Assembly (NCBI GenBank): GCA_011191975.1
Contig: DUFA01000107.1
Location: 43,077-107,076, forward strand
DNA: 64,000 nt
DNA from: Dehalococcoidia bacterium
GTDB taxonomy: Bacteria; Chloroflexota; Dehalococcoidia; Dehalococcoidales; UBA2162
Direction of reading: 5' to 3'
Both the position numbers and the translations under genes were made by a program. The notes under the pieces are model-generated. The model saw only the letters and a program-made list of their open reading frames with translations. It did no database searches and had not been told where the DNA came from. The number at the start of each line of letters is the position of its first letter. The stretch's first letter is position 1. This document shows positions 25,398 through 32,765 of the stretch, piece by piece.

Positions 25398-26411
25398 CTA
25401 GATCCATTTGTGGTGCTTAAAGAAGAAAAGCATTCCGCCGATTATCACAAGACAGATAAGAGTAACGAATACCGGCGCGTACTGAGAATCACCGAAAACA
25501 CCCAGGGGTATATTCATACCGAATATACTGGCAACAACCGTAATGGGTAAGAGTACGGTAGCAATAATGGTCAGCATTCTGATCACTTCGTTGGTACGAT
25601 TGGTAGCAACAGAATCATGGGTGTCATTTAATCCTTCTACAATTTCTTTGTATTCATCGAGTCCGTCCCATATCCTGTCGAGATGATCGACAAGGTCATC
25701 AAAATACACGGTAAGGTCTGTATTGGTAAAAGGATGAACTTTCGCTCCAAGTCGATTCAGAACGGACCGCATCGGCCAGACTATTTTCCTGAAAGCAATG
25801 ACGTCGCGGCGGAGGATCGATATCTCGCGTATACCCTTGGGCATACCGGCTGAAAATATCTCTTCTTCCACCTTTTCTATATTGTCACCTATTTTACTCA
25901 GGATAGGAAGACAATAATCGACAAGTCTGTCCAAGATTTTGTACAGCAGATAACCTGAGCCATAGCTAAAGTGTTCCTGGCGTGTATCCTCGTTAAGTTC
26001 ACAGTCACGGAAAAGCTTAACGAGTGGTTTAAGGTCACCCTTATGCAAGGTAATCAGGTATTTTTCGCCGATAAAAACAGCAACCTGGCTGGGCGTGGTT
26101 ACCCTTGCTTCCGGATTAAACACGGGGAAGTGAAAGACGAAAAAGAGGTAATCTTTGTATTCATCAATCTTAGGGCGCTGTATCTTGCTGAGACAGTCAT
26201 CCAGATCTAGCGGATGGAACGGGTATTTAGAAGCAAGGAATGCGATCTCCGTTTGCGCCGGATCCTCTATATTCAACCATGTCAGGTCACCCCAGGTTAC
26301 CTGCTCGAAATGAGGTTCACGTTCCGGAATAGCTTCAGGTGTTTTCAGTGGTTTTATTTTTTTAGTTCTTCTCTTGAAAGTTGCCATACCACCACGTCCC
26401 AAAACAGACAT
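25398..26411 (-). CDS. corA: CorA-type magnesium/cobalt transporter
   Basis: 337 residues. Long soluble N-terminal part with coiled helices (IGDNIEKVEEEIF), then two C-terminal membrane helices with the pore signature GMNIPLG (the GMN motif) and a lysine-rich tail (FFKHHKW). This is the pentameric CorA fold for Mg2+ uptake. ATG 26411 has no ribosome binding site; an in-frame ATG at 26387 follows GGTGG closely and is an equal candidate. First gene of the long minus-strand run; its promoter should lie in the repeat-bearing gap upstream. Confidence 0.93.
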   Translation of the reverse strand: MSVLGRGGMATFKRRTKKIKPLKTPEAIPEREPHFEQVTWGDLTWLNIEDPAQTEIAFLASKYPFHPLDLDDCLSKIQRPKIDEYKDYLFFVFHFPVFNPEARVTTPSQVAVFIGEKYLITLHKGDLKPLVKLFRDCELNEDTRQEHFSYGSGYLLYKILDRLVDYCLPILSKIGDNIEKVEEEIFSAGMPKGIREISILRRDVIAFRKIVWPMRSVLNRLGAKVHPFTNTDLTVYFDDLVDHLDRIWDGLDEYKEIVEGLNDTHDSVATNRTNEVIRMLTIIATVLLPITVVASIFGMNIPLGVFGDSQYAPVFVTLICLVIIGGMLFFFKHHKWI

Positions 26412-26583
26412 TAACGTATGATTATTAGATACATTCTAGCACAATTTCTTCTGTATGGCAGTATATGTAAAGAATAACAGGTATATATCCATTTCGCGAA
26501 ATACTTGATACGGAAGTCGATACAGAACAGATACACTGGTATCAGTATGGATTAAAGGCACGGATCACAAGCAACAGCATTTA

Positions 26584-26734
26584 ACGAAGCAATCCGTCTT
26601 GCTTGTCATTACGAGATTCTGTTTTCTCCCGTTCGTCCTTCTGTTGAAGACCAGAATCCATGATGATCCATCCCGCACTGTCATTGCGAGACTCGGCGTC
26701 AATCCGCCTAAGGCGGAAGATGTGGCAATCTCTA
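26584..26734. repeat. Cluster of decayed REP-like repeats
   Basis: Contains GAAGCAATCC ... GTCATTACGAG (inverse orientation) and GTCATTGCGAGACTCGG ... GATGTGGCAATCTC with an internal perfect palindrome TCCGCCTAAGGCGGA. The outer ends match the element at 8376-8419, so at least three copies of the repeat ends occur in the window. Confidence 0.6.
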
Positions 26735-26795
26735 TAGATTACTCTAGTCATAGTAAACCAATTTATCTCTTTTTGACCTCACCTCTGTTACGAAT

Positions 26796-26826
26796 AATCT
26801 CCTCTCCTTAATAAAGAGAGGAGATT
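26796..26826. repeat. Perfect 11-bp stem hairpin
   Basis: AATCTCCTCTC and GAGAGGAGATT around a 9-base AT-rich loop, followed by TTTCG on the plus strand. It might end transcription weakly but has no gene upstream on the plus strand; on the minus strand it precedes corA by about 400 bases. More likely part of the dispersed repeat cluster. Confidence 0.6.
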
Positions 26827-26925
26827 TTCGAAAATAGCATTATCTGGGGACAGAGTAAACTAGCTTAGTGATAATGAATGGTTGCTGTAACTGGTTAAAG
26901 CCGAAGAAAGAAATACGGGGAATGC

Positions 26926-26954
26926 TTGACACTGGCGGTGCCAGTAGCTACAAT
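26926..26954 (+). promoter_or_regulatory. Promoter of the tRNA(CAT) gene
   Basis: TTGACA at 26926-26931 and TACAAT at 26949-26954 with exactly 17 bases between; the tRNA begins nine bases after the -10. A near-consensus sigma-70 promoter. Confidence 0.85.
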
Positions 26955-26963
26955 TATTCACGT

Positions 26964-27038
26964 GGCAACGTAGCTCAGTGGTAGAGCAGGGGACTCATAA
27001 GCCCTTGGTCGGTGGTCCGAATCCACCCGTTGCCACCA
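26964..27038 (+). tRNA. tRNA with CAT anticodon (Met or Ile2), CCA encoded
   Basis: 75 bases including CCA fold into a cloverleaf: acceptor GGCAACG/CGTTGCC, D stem GCTC/GAGC, anticodon loop CTCATAA (anticodon CAT), T stem GGTGG/CCACC. Two oddities: the last pair of the anticodon stem is A-G, and the T loop is TCCGAAT where nearly all tRNAs have TTC (position 55 is C, not U). The strong promoter argues that it is expressed. C-G versus other identity elements do not let me tell elongator Met from Ile2. Its 3' end is the parent of the repeat copies downstream. Confidence 0.85.
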
Positions 27039-27089
27039 TTTTGTGTCCGCTAATGTTGATGTTTCCCTGCTGTTATATAATCAATTGAG

Positions 27090-27533
27090 ATGACGTTAAG
27101 CCATATAAATTTACTCGGTGCAATTCTCGCCAACGTAATCAATCTATCAACCATCCTGGTATTTACATTCCGCCTTCTAGATAAACCGGAGGTTGGTCAC
27201 TGGATAGGTATCACTGTCCAATTAAGTATATTCCCGTTAGTTTATCTTCTATATGCCGCAAGACGATTTAATAGACGCTGGATTTACTTCATATGGATTG
27301 GGCTCATGATTGTATTTATCATCGTTGAGTTCATTGTAGACTGGTACCCAAAGGTTAACTTCAGAGATAATCTTTCTATTGTAATACCTTATGTAATGTT
27401 ATTCTTCGGAGCTACCGGAGGAATGATAGGTATTGCCAGTCTTGCAGGAAAGAAATGGACAATAGTAACCGTAATTACATTCCTGGTAATGTTCGTTCTC
27501 GCATTTATTCAGAGAAGTGTGACTGGACTATAG
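27090..27533 (+). CDS. Integral membrane protein of unknown function
   Basis: 147 residues, five likely membrane helices (about 8-28, 38-57, 66-85, 97-118, 125-143) with short loops. No family recognised and no charged residues of note within the helices. It follows the tRNA by 52 bases, with no clear ribosome binding site, and is followed directly by a tRNA 3'-end-like copy; it is the first single-gene unit of the array. Confidence 0.7.
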   Translation: MTLSHINLLGAILANVINLSTILVFTFRLLDKPEVGHWIGITVQLSIFPLVYLLYAARRFNRRWIYFIWIGLMIVFIIVEFIVDWYPKVNFRDNLSIVIPYVMLFFGATGGMIGIASLAGKKWTIVTVITFLVMFVLAFIQRSVTGL

Positions 27534-27536
27534 TTA

Positions 27537-27562
27537 ATTCGAATCCATCTGTTGCCACTAGT
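27537..27562 (+). repeat. tRNA 3'-end-like copy 1
   Basis: ATTCGAATCCATCTGTTGCC then ACTAG and a T run, aligned with the T loop, T stem and acceptor of the tRNA at 26964 (TCCGAATCCACCCGTTGCC). It carries TTCGAATCC, the normal T loop. Four bases after the preceding stop codon. Confidence 0.65.
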
Positions 27563-27679
27563 TTTTTCATACCTGTTCTTTCCAACGTTAACAAGATACA
27601 TTTTATACGTTGCTGTATAATACCTCTATTTATTGTAAAATAATCCTAGACTGAACGATTCTGAAATAAGGGAGGAAAC

Positions 27680-28117
27680 ATGACATCAGATTACGAACGA
27701 AGAAGGGCTGCACACGCAAAAAGACTCCAGGATGAAGAACAGGCTGAACGGCAAAAAGAGATAATCCTCGGTGAAACATCTGGCAAAGTGGAAAAAGATA
27801 TCCGCAGCGGACAGGAACTGAAGGTAAAAATCCGTGATGTCAACGATCTACTCTTAACACCATCAAACGACTTGAAAAAGGGAGATATCCTGAAAATCAC
27901 CATAAAAGCAGATCCCTCATTAAGCGAAGAGCATAAACTCTCATGGGGACGGGAGAAACCATCACGCTCGGATGAAGCATCCGGTACTGTAAAAGGGAAA
28001 ATCAAAGTAAACCAAGATATAGACCTCAAAATCGACCGTATAGAGTTAAAGAAAGTTCAGTCGTCCGTCGAGTTAGATAAAGGAGATTCGATACGGATCA
28101 TAGTAGAGAAATCATAG
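27680..28117 (+). CDS. Unknown soluble protein with two internal repeats
   Basis: 145 residues, no signal or membrane segment. The N-terminal third is a highly charged helix (YERRRAAHAKRLQDEEQAERQ). Two similar beta-rich units follow, about residues 45-77 and 109-144, each with '[GN]-Q-[ED]-[LI]-x-[VL]-K-I' and ending 'KGD-x-[LI]-[KR]-I'. This looks like an internal duplication of a small beta module. GGGAGG nine bases before ATG 27680 supports the start. Function unknown. Second unit of the array. Confidence 0.72.
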   Translation: MTSDYERRRAAHAKRLQDEEQAERQKEIILGETSGKVEKDIRSGQELKVKIRDVNDLLLTPSNDLKKGDILKITIKADPSLSEEHKLSWGREKPSRSDEASGTVKGKIKVNQDIDLKIDRIELKKVQSSVELDKGDSIRIIVEKS

Positions 28118-28143
28118 GTTGTTGTTTCTGAACAGGTAAAATG

Positions 28144-28175
28144 ATGCTCCAAATCCACCGGTTGCTACTAATTTT
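28144..28175 (+). repeat. tRNA 3'-end-like copy 2
   Basis: GCTCCAAATCCACCGGTTGC then TACTAATTTTA matches tRNA TCCGAATCCACCCGTTGCC plus ACCATTTTG with a few changes. It lies 27 bases after the stop of the preceding gene. Confidence 0.62.
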
Positions 28176-28201
28176 ATTGCGGTTGTGCTGGCGTTAAATT
28201 C

Positions 28202-28426
28202 ATGAAGTGGTTATTTGCTCTTTTATGGATTCTCAGTATTATTCTGATCGGGAATTTCGTAGTATTGATGCTTTACGGAGATACTTTACAGAGCACTCAC
28301 CTGTTCATTGTCCACGGTACCGTCTTTTATCCTGTTGCGTACCTGAACTTAGTTTCTGGAATCCTGCTTTTGAGTATTTTAACATGGAGAAGTATCAGGA
28401 AAATCCTAGTGAGTCGTAAAAAATGA
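28202..28426 (+). CDS. Small membrane protein, two helices
   Basis: 74 residues: two hydrophobic segments (about 4-24 and 38-62) and a basic C-terminus (RSIRKILVSRKK), so both ends are probably cytoplasmic or positive-inside. No homologue recognised. ATG 28202 has no strong ribosome binding site. Third single-gene unit, between two tRNA-end copies. Confidence 0.6.
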   Translation: MKWLFALLWILSIILIGNFVVLMLYGDTLQSTHLFIVHGTVFYPVAYLNLVSGILLLSILTWRSIRKILVSRKK

Positions 28427-28442
28427 AATACGTTAATCAATA

Positions 28443-28472
28443 GCGATATCGATACGTTGCAACCAATTTGTT
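28443..28472 (+). repeat. tRNA 3'-end-like copy 3 (diverged)
   Basis: GATATCGATACGTTGC then AACCAATTTGTTTC aligns with the acceptor CGTTGCC, ACCA and following TTTTGTGTTC of the tRNA. The T-loop part is poorly kept. Seventeen bases after the previous stop. Confidence 0.5.
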
Positions 28473-28490
28473 TCGAGAAAGGAGAAGTAG

Positions 28491-28904
28491 ATGACAAAGG
28501 AAGAAATTTACGAATTTATCAAAGCCAATCGTACCGCATGGATGGCGACCGTTGAAGGAGATCAGCCCCGTGTCCGTGCCATGGGAATACCCAGAGCCGA
28601 TGAAAATGGCATTATCATCCAGACCTGGACCATTAAAGACATCCATCAACAGGTAGTCGCTAATCCTAAAATGGAACTCTGTTTCAACGACTTGAAGGGA
28701 GGAGTCCAGGTAAGAGTCAGCGGTACCGCCGAGATTATTGATGATGTTGCGGCAAAAGAGAAAATGGTCGAAGAGCGTCCGTTCATGAAACCAACCGTTG
28801 AGAAACACGGGATCGATGTCGTGGCACTCTACCGACTCAAGGGAAAAGCTACCGTCTGGACAATGGCAAAGAACTTCGAGCCTAAAGAATATATAGACCT
28901 TTAA
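28491..28904 (+). CDS. Pyridoxamine 5'-phosphate oxidase-like FMN-binding protein
   Basis: 137 residues with the split-barrel flavin fold: N-terminal FIKANRTAWMATVEGDQPRVRAM, then VVANPKMELCFND and VQVRVSGTAEIIDD, the usual succession in PNPOx-like proteins that bind FMN or F420. Much shorter than true PdxH and without its PLP-binding end, so a general flavin or F420 reductase is more likely. AAAGGAG before ATG 28491. Fourth single-gene unit of the array. Confidence 0.85.
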   Translation: MTKEEIYEFIKANRTAWMATVEGDQPRVRAMGIPRADENGIIIQTWTIKDIHQQVVANPKMELCFNDLKGGVQVRVSGTAEIIDDVAAKEKMVEERPFMKPTVEKHGIDVVALYRLKGKATVWTMAKNFEPKEYIDL

Positions 28905-28940
28905 CTGTAATTAATAATATAAGAAACATTATAGGTTACA

Positions 28941-28980
28941 ACCTTGATGGTCCGAATCCACCATTTGCCACCATTTTTGT
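28941..28980 (+). repeat. tRNA 3'-end-like copy 4 (best kept)
   Basis: CCTTGATGGTCCGAATCCAC then CATTTGCCACCATTTTTGT. Identical to the tRNA over TGGTCCGAATCCACC and over TTGCCACCATTTT, including the rare T-loop C. It extends into the variable region (CCTTG). Confidence 0.8.
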
Positions 28981-29007
28981 TTCTAATCTTTTCAGTTGGT
29001 GGGAGTG

Positions 29008-29466
29008 CTATTTTAAGGAGTCGTTATATGCTTGAATAAAGTCAGCAGTGGGAGGTAAAACTCCAAGTTGCTGATACATTCCTAACCAGTCACCTACCGC
29101 ATTTGATAAACCTCGATACATTTTGCCATCCTTTAACTCGTATACACTTGATCCATTCATGGAAAATTCTATACCTGTCGGTTGTATACCGTTAAACTCT
29201 CCATCATGCGTGCCACTTACTTTTTGGAATATGGCAATCTTATCTCCCTCTGCTATCATTTCCAACGTTTCGTAAGTAAGGTTGGAAGAGTATGAATGCA
29301 ATTGTTTAACGACTTGCTTATGTGCATCTACTCCCTTTAAACCACCAAGTGCAGCACCGGTGTAGTCTTCATGCAGTATTTCATCAGCTTTAGAATAGTC
29401 CTGTTTATTCATCAACTCTTCAAAATATCGTTTTATTGTCTTCTTATTCTCTTCAATATTTGCCAT
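29008..29466 (-). CDS. SnoaL-like (NTF2-fold) protein
   Basis: 152 residues of the SnoaL-like polyketide cyclase/ester cyclase family: IKRYFEELMNKQDYSKADEILHEDY near the start, then IQPTGIEFSMNGSSVYELKDGKM. Such small alpha+beta barrels act on varied substrates or have lost catalysis; no polyketide gene is near. AAGGAG seven bases before ATG 29466. It lies 13 bases downstream of the hydrolase gene and is likely cotranscribed with it. Confidence 0.85.
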   Translation of the reverse strand: MANIEENKKTIKRYFEELMNKQDYSKADEILHEDYTGAALGGLKGVDAHKQVVKQLHSYSSNLTYETLEMIAEGDKIAIFQKVSGTHDGEFNGIQPTGIEFSMNGSSVYELKDGKMYRGLSNAVGDWLGMYQQLGVLPPTADFIQAYNDSLK

Positions 29467-29479
29467 TGTTTATGCTCCT

Positions 29480-30289
29480 TTACTTCTGACTGTGACGTTT
29501 AAGAAAGTCCAAAATTACTCTATTGGTTTCATCAAAAGCTTCAATCCAGAAACCATGCCCCATGTTATCAAAGATAACTAGCTCAGCATTCGGTATCCTT
29601 GAGGCCATTATTTTCGCATTTTCTACAGGTGTAAGACGGTCAATATCTCCGTGAATTACTAGAGTTGGGGTAATTACTTCTGGTAATCTATCGTAAGTAT
29701 CATGGTTCTCGATTGCTTGACGTTGTCTTAAGAAACCATGGGGTGGTGTTGGGTATTCCATTAAGCTAGCGATAAATTCGTTTATAATACCTGGATTTTC
29801 ATTTATAAACTTATCACTCATTGTTAGCCTTAACAGAGCTTTCCACATTTCTTTTTCATTGGTATTACTTTCGGTATCTGCCTCCTCATTCATATCTTCA
29901 TCATTCTGTTGAATTGCATGTGGTCCTCCAAAACTAGTACACGCTAAAATTAGACTAAGAGTTCTTGTCGGGTAACGTAAACCGAAGTGCTGGGCTACAA
30001 TCCCTCCCATCGAAATCCCGTATATATGGGCAGCCTGAATACCTACACAATCAAGTAATCCCTCAATATCATCTGCCATCATCTCCATAGTGTAAGGAAT
30101 ATCAGGCTTGTCACTCCTACCAGTCCCTCTTGTATCTAGAAAAACCGCTTTATATTCGTTCGTGAAAATTGGTATGTACCGCAATAATGAGGTTGAGCTA
30201 GTACCGAGACCATTAATGAGTATAATAGGTTCTCCTTCACCGTGTATCTCGTAATACAGAGTGATATCGTTGACTTTCGCATATGGCAT
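29480..30289 (-). CDS. Alpha/beta hydrolase (MPYAK group, member 1)
   Basis: 269 residues from ATG 30289 (MPYAKVND), preceded by GGGAG eight bases upstream; the longer frame to 30340 lacks a ribosome binding site. Fold motifs: oxyanion INGLGTSS, nucleophile elbow GISMGG (Ser), acid LVIHGDIDRLTP (Asp) and histidine NMGHGFW. Similar to 3-oxoadipate enol-lactonase/epoxide hydrolase-like enzymes; substrate unknown. One of four paralogues here with the N-terminus MPYAK-x(2-4)-[IL]-x-[IL]-YYE. Its upstream DNA resembles that of member 2. Confidence 0.9.
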   Translation of the reverse strand: MPYAKVNDITLYYEIHGEGEPIILINGLGTSSTSLLRYIPIFTNEYKAVFLDTRGTGRSDKPDIPYTMEMMADDIEGLLDCVGIQAAHIYGISMGGIVAQHFGLRYPTRTLSLILACTSFGGPHAIQQNDEDMNEEADTESNTNEKEMWKALLRLTMSDKFINENPGIINEFIASLMEYPTPPHGFLRQRQAIENHDTYDRLPEVITPTLVIHGDIDRLTPVENAKIMASRIPNAELVIFDNMGHGFWIEAFDETNRVILDFLKRHSQK

Positions 30290-30423
30290 ATCGCATTCTC
30301 CCTCAAAATAATATCGGGCACTACGCTTTCCACCACACATTGAGGTATTCGTAGTACCCTTCTAATATATATGAATAATTTGTTAAGTTTGTTTGCGTGA
30401 TTGTTGAGTTTATTACAGTGCTG

Positions 30424-30545
30424 AATAAGAAGTCAATAAGAGAATCAAGTGTAGTTCGAGACTGAACTCTGTACTACATTCCTGTTAACCTTGTATATAT
30501 CCTCTGTTATCGTCTCGCAGCTCGAATAAAAGGAGGTTAGGTTCA
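30424..30545 (+). repeat. Recombinase leader repeat, copy A
   Basis: Contains AATAAGAAGTCAAT, TTCGAG, CTGAACTCTGT, TGTTAACCT and GGAGGTTAGGTTCA just before the relic start codon. Copies B (32593-32655) and C (31405-31498) share these words in the same order. Confidence 0.7.
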
Positions 30546-30635
30546 ATGTCTAGAATGACTGTAAAACAGGCTATCGATGAATTACCCCCTTCACTATGTC
30601 AGGGGACAAGAAAAATCAGAAAAATCAGGTGTTGA
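30546..30635 (+). pseudogene. Tyrosine recombinase relic 1 (first 12 codons kept)
   Basis: ATG 30546 starts MSRMTVKQAIDE, the same beginning as the relic at 31499 (MSNMTVKQAIDG), then the frame runs into unrelated sequence and a TGA. GGAGGT lies upstream as in relic 2. The rest of the gene is deleted. Confidence 0.65.
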
Positions 30636-30690
30636 CACCGTTTCGAGCATCATATAGCATAGAGCATATTTCTGACATATGGAGGGGGAA

Positions 30691-31248
30691 ATGGCGGATC
30701 ATTATAAAATCAGGATCAAGTTATTAAGGAATGACAGACCTTGTAATCAGGGACTTAAACCGGGTACCGAATGGCTGTACGATAATGCGGCTCCGCAGGG
30801 ATTATGCAGCTTTGCATTCAGCTCTCTACGTCCGTTTATCGAGGTTCTCAAAAATGGCGGCAGTTTCCCATGGGAAAAAGATCCTAACGTCGTCACCCAG
30901 TGCTGTCCCGATCACCTGGTAAACAACGTTTTCGAAGTGAGACGTGAACCTGAGACCGATAAAAAAGCTGATGCGTATAATGTCACTTTCAGGCTGACCG
31001 GCAAGGAGTGCGATGGAGTCTGCGGTTTCGGCCACAAGGAAGGAGATACTTGGGAAATTAATAGCCCCAGGGAAATGGTTCTCGAGAATATCTGTCCTTC
31101 AGCGTTCAAGAGTATCAATGACGCAGTTATGGTGATGAGGTATGGCGGACAATATCCCTGGCAATCCGATCCTGAAACCTATACCGTAACCTGCCCTGAT
31201 CCGAACGTGAGGAACAGGTTTGAACTCAAGCGTACACCGAGAGAATAA
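30691..31248 (+). CDS. Protein with two tandem TIGR04076-type domains
   Basis: 185 residues from ATG 30691; GGAGGGGG ends two bases upstream, and the frame from 30679 would start within it, so I take 30691. Two similar halves (about 1-90, 95-185), each with a cysteine near the N-terminal strand, 'G-x-x-[PW]-x-[WI]', a helix with 'S-[LI]-x-[PD]-[FA]-x-x-V-[LM]' and 'GG-x-[FY]-PW-x-x-D-P ... C-[CP]-D'. This is the pattern I know from TIGR04076 family proteins, usually single. Function unknown; the cysteines could bind metal. Lies between the two recombinase relics. Confidence 0.75.
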   Translation: MADHYKIRIKLLRNDRPCNQGLKPGTEWLYDNAAPQGLCSFAFSSLRPFIEVLKNGGSFPWEKDPNVVTQCCPDHLVNNVFEVRREPETDKKADAYNVTFRLTGKECDGVCGFGHKEGDTWEINSPREMVLENICPSAFKSINDAVMVMRYGGQYPWQSDPETYTVTCPDPNVRNRFELKRTPRE

Positions 31249-31404
31249 CGATGGAATACCAATGTGAAGATTATCAGATAGACACTCAATGACAAGTATC
31301 ACTACGCCAGGTACTCTTAATCTCTTTTTCCTTTGTCTATTAATCGTCACTTCAACATCAAACATGGTTTTATCGTATCATCGGTTGTGAATATAGTAAT
31401 AAAA

Positions 31405-31498
31405 GTTTTGATCCTGAACTCTGTAACATATTCTGGTTAACCTCTGTTGTATTCTCAGTTACTCTCACCTATCTCAGAATAAGAGGAGGTCAGGTTCA
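31405..31498 (+). repeat. Recombinase leader repeat, copy C
   Basis: GATCCTGAACTCTGTAACAT, TGGTTAACCTCTGTT and GAGGAGGTCAGGTTCA precede relic 2, matching copy A base by base over these words. The shared ribosome binding site and start context show common origin. Confidence 0.7.
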
Positions 31499-31684
31499 AT
31501 GTCTAATATGACTGTAAAACAGGCTATCGATGGTTTTTTACTCAACTGCAAGGTAGAAGGTAAATCACACGGAACCATAGACTGTTACCAGGATAAACTG
31601 AAAGGCTTCTACTGGTGTGTATCTATCCAGGAAGTACCGGATTATATTATAAAAGCAGACCAAGTTATTAGCGGTGTCTTTTAA
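31499..31684 (+). pseudogene. Tyrosine recombinase relic 2 (N-terminal core-binding part)
   Basis: 61 codons: MSNMTVKQAIDGFLLNCKVE, then GKSHGTIDCYQDKLKGFYW, the SAM-like N-terminal domain of phage-type integrases (short helix, 'S-x-x-T-I-x-x-Y-x-x-x-L-x-x-F'). The catalytic domain with R-H-R-Y is missing. The frame ends inside the convergent 3' end of hydrolase member 2 (stop at 31668 on the minus strand), showing where the gene was cut. Intact relatives should be about 300 residues. Confidence 0.75.
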
Positions 31685-32459
31685 AAAAGGATAATACTAT
31701 TCTCTGGTATTCTTCAGGTTGGGTTAACCAGACACTGTGTCCACACCTGGGGATGACTGCCAATTCTCCTTCGGGCAATGAGTGGTACATCAAGACTGCC
31801 TGCTCCACGTCGAACAGATAGCTTCTATCAGGATAAAGTACCAGGGCGGGACATTGAATATTCTTAAGGGTGTCCCTTAAGTCAAATGGCTTAGGACCGG
31901 CGGAGTAGGCACCTCCTCCCTCTACGAAAAGCGTGAACAACTCCGGAGCATACGCTTCTCCTTGCCAACGGATTAAAGTGTCCCGGTATTCCTTCGAGGT
32001 GTTTTGAAAAGAAGGGATTCCCTTTCTATCCGATGCTTGTGGTGGTCTGGATGGCCGGAATGTCCCGGCGTTGCTGCAACACATTGTACTTGATACAGCT
32101 ACTGCCTTTACAATATCAGGATTTTGAGCCGCGAAATGAAAAACTATGACTCCACCTTCACATTGACCTAAAATGTACACCTTGCTTTCGATATCCAGGT
32201 ATTCTAACAAGGCGGACAATTCTCTGACACTATTCGCGGTATATTGTTCACTTTTATAGTAGTTCCGAAAATCCGTTTTATCAGACCTCCCAAAACCTAT
32301 CCGATCGTATAAAATGACTTTATACCTGTCAGCAAATCCGGGAAGCAGGTGTTCCCACATTTTAGTAGAGCCGGTACCATGATGAACTAATACCAGAGGT
32401 TCACCCTGACCGTGAATTTCATAATAGATATTAATATCACCATTCTTAGCATATGGCAT
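31668..32459 (-). CDS. Alpha/beta hydrolase (MPYAK group, member 2)
   Basis: 263 residues. MPYAKNGDINIYYEIHGQGE at the start; oxyanion VHHGTGST; elbow GQCEGG, where the nucleophile is Cys instead of the usual Ser (GxSxG becomes GxCxG), as in dienelactone hydrolases; acid YPDRS and histidine RCGHSVW. Fold is certain; the Cys elbow sets it apart from the other three members here. AGAGGAG before ATG 32459. Its upstream DNA is homologous to that of member 1, and its 3' end abuts recombinase relic 2. Confidence 0.88.
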   Translation of the reverse strand: MPYAKNGDINIYYEIHGQGEPLVLVHHGTGSTKMWEHLLPGFADRYKVILYDRIGFGRSDKTDFRNYYKSEQYTANSVRELSALLEYLDIESKVYILGQCEGGVIVFHFAAQNPDIVKAVAVSSTMCCSNAGTFRPSRPPQASDRKGIPSFQNTSKEYRDTLIRWQGEAYAPELFTLFVEGGGAYSAGPKPFDLRDTLKNIQCPALVLYPDRSYLFDVEQAVLMYHSLPEGELAVIPRCGHSVWLTQPEEYQRIVLSFFKRHR

Positions 32460-32765
32460 ATCATACTCCTCTAACTAGTATTAAGGGCACTACAAACTAC
32501 TGCACATACAGTTTTTCGTAGCCCCCTATTTACCAATATGAATAAGTTGTTGTTAAGGATATACAGTGGTTACTGAGTATAGGTTAATGTGAAATAAGAA
32601 GTCAATCCAAGAAGCAGACGTAATTCGAGCCTGAACTCTGTGTCATTTTGCGGTTTATCTCGCCAGTTTTTTTAGTTTTACCCTTGATACAATATCAGAT
32701 TTTCATATATGATTGTGCTACTCTGACATCACTGTGTATCGGTGGACAAAGGTAGGTGAAGGCGT
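32460..32765. other. Intergenic region with leader copy B
   Basis: 306 bases: hydrolase 5' region, then a leader copy B of the recombinase repeat without a following recombinase, then the 5' region of the lipoprotein gene with GGTGAAGG before its ATG. Confidence 0.6.
32593..32655 (+). repeat. Recombinase leader repeat, copy B (recombinase start lost)
   Basis: AATAAGAAGTCAATCC, AATTCGAGCCTGAACTCTGT match copy A in order and spacing; similarity fades after about 32650 and no MTVKQAID start follows. Confidence 0.65.

Larger units (their letters stand above)
26412..26963. other. Intergenic region between corA and the tRNA gene
   Basis: 552 bases with no gene. Holds the corA promoter region, a cluster of decayed dispersed repeats (26584-26734), a strong hairpin (26796-26826) and the tRNA promoter (26926-26954). 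Confidence 0.65.
30290..30690. other. Gene-less stretch with recombinase leader and relic
   Basis: About 400 bases. Bases 30340-30545 are a leader segment also found (diverged) at 32490-32670 and, in its second half, at 31405-31498. A truncated recombinase reading frame follows at 30546-30635. The end holds the ribosome binding site of the next gene. Confidence 0.6.

Noticed and set aside
29008..30289. SnoaL plus hydrolase as a toxin-antitoxin or defence pair
   Set aside because: Sizes and folds are metabolic and no nuclease or immunity feature is seen.
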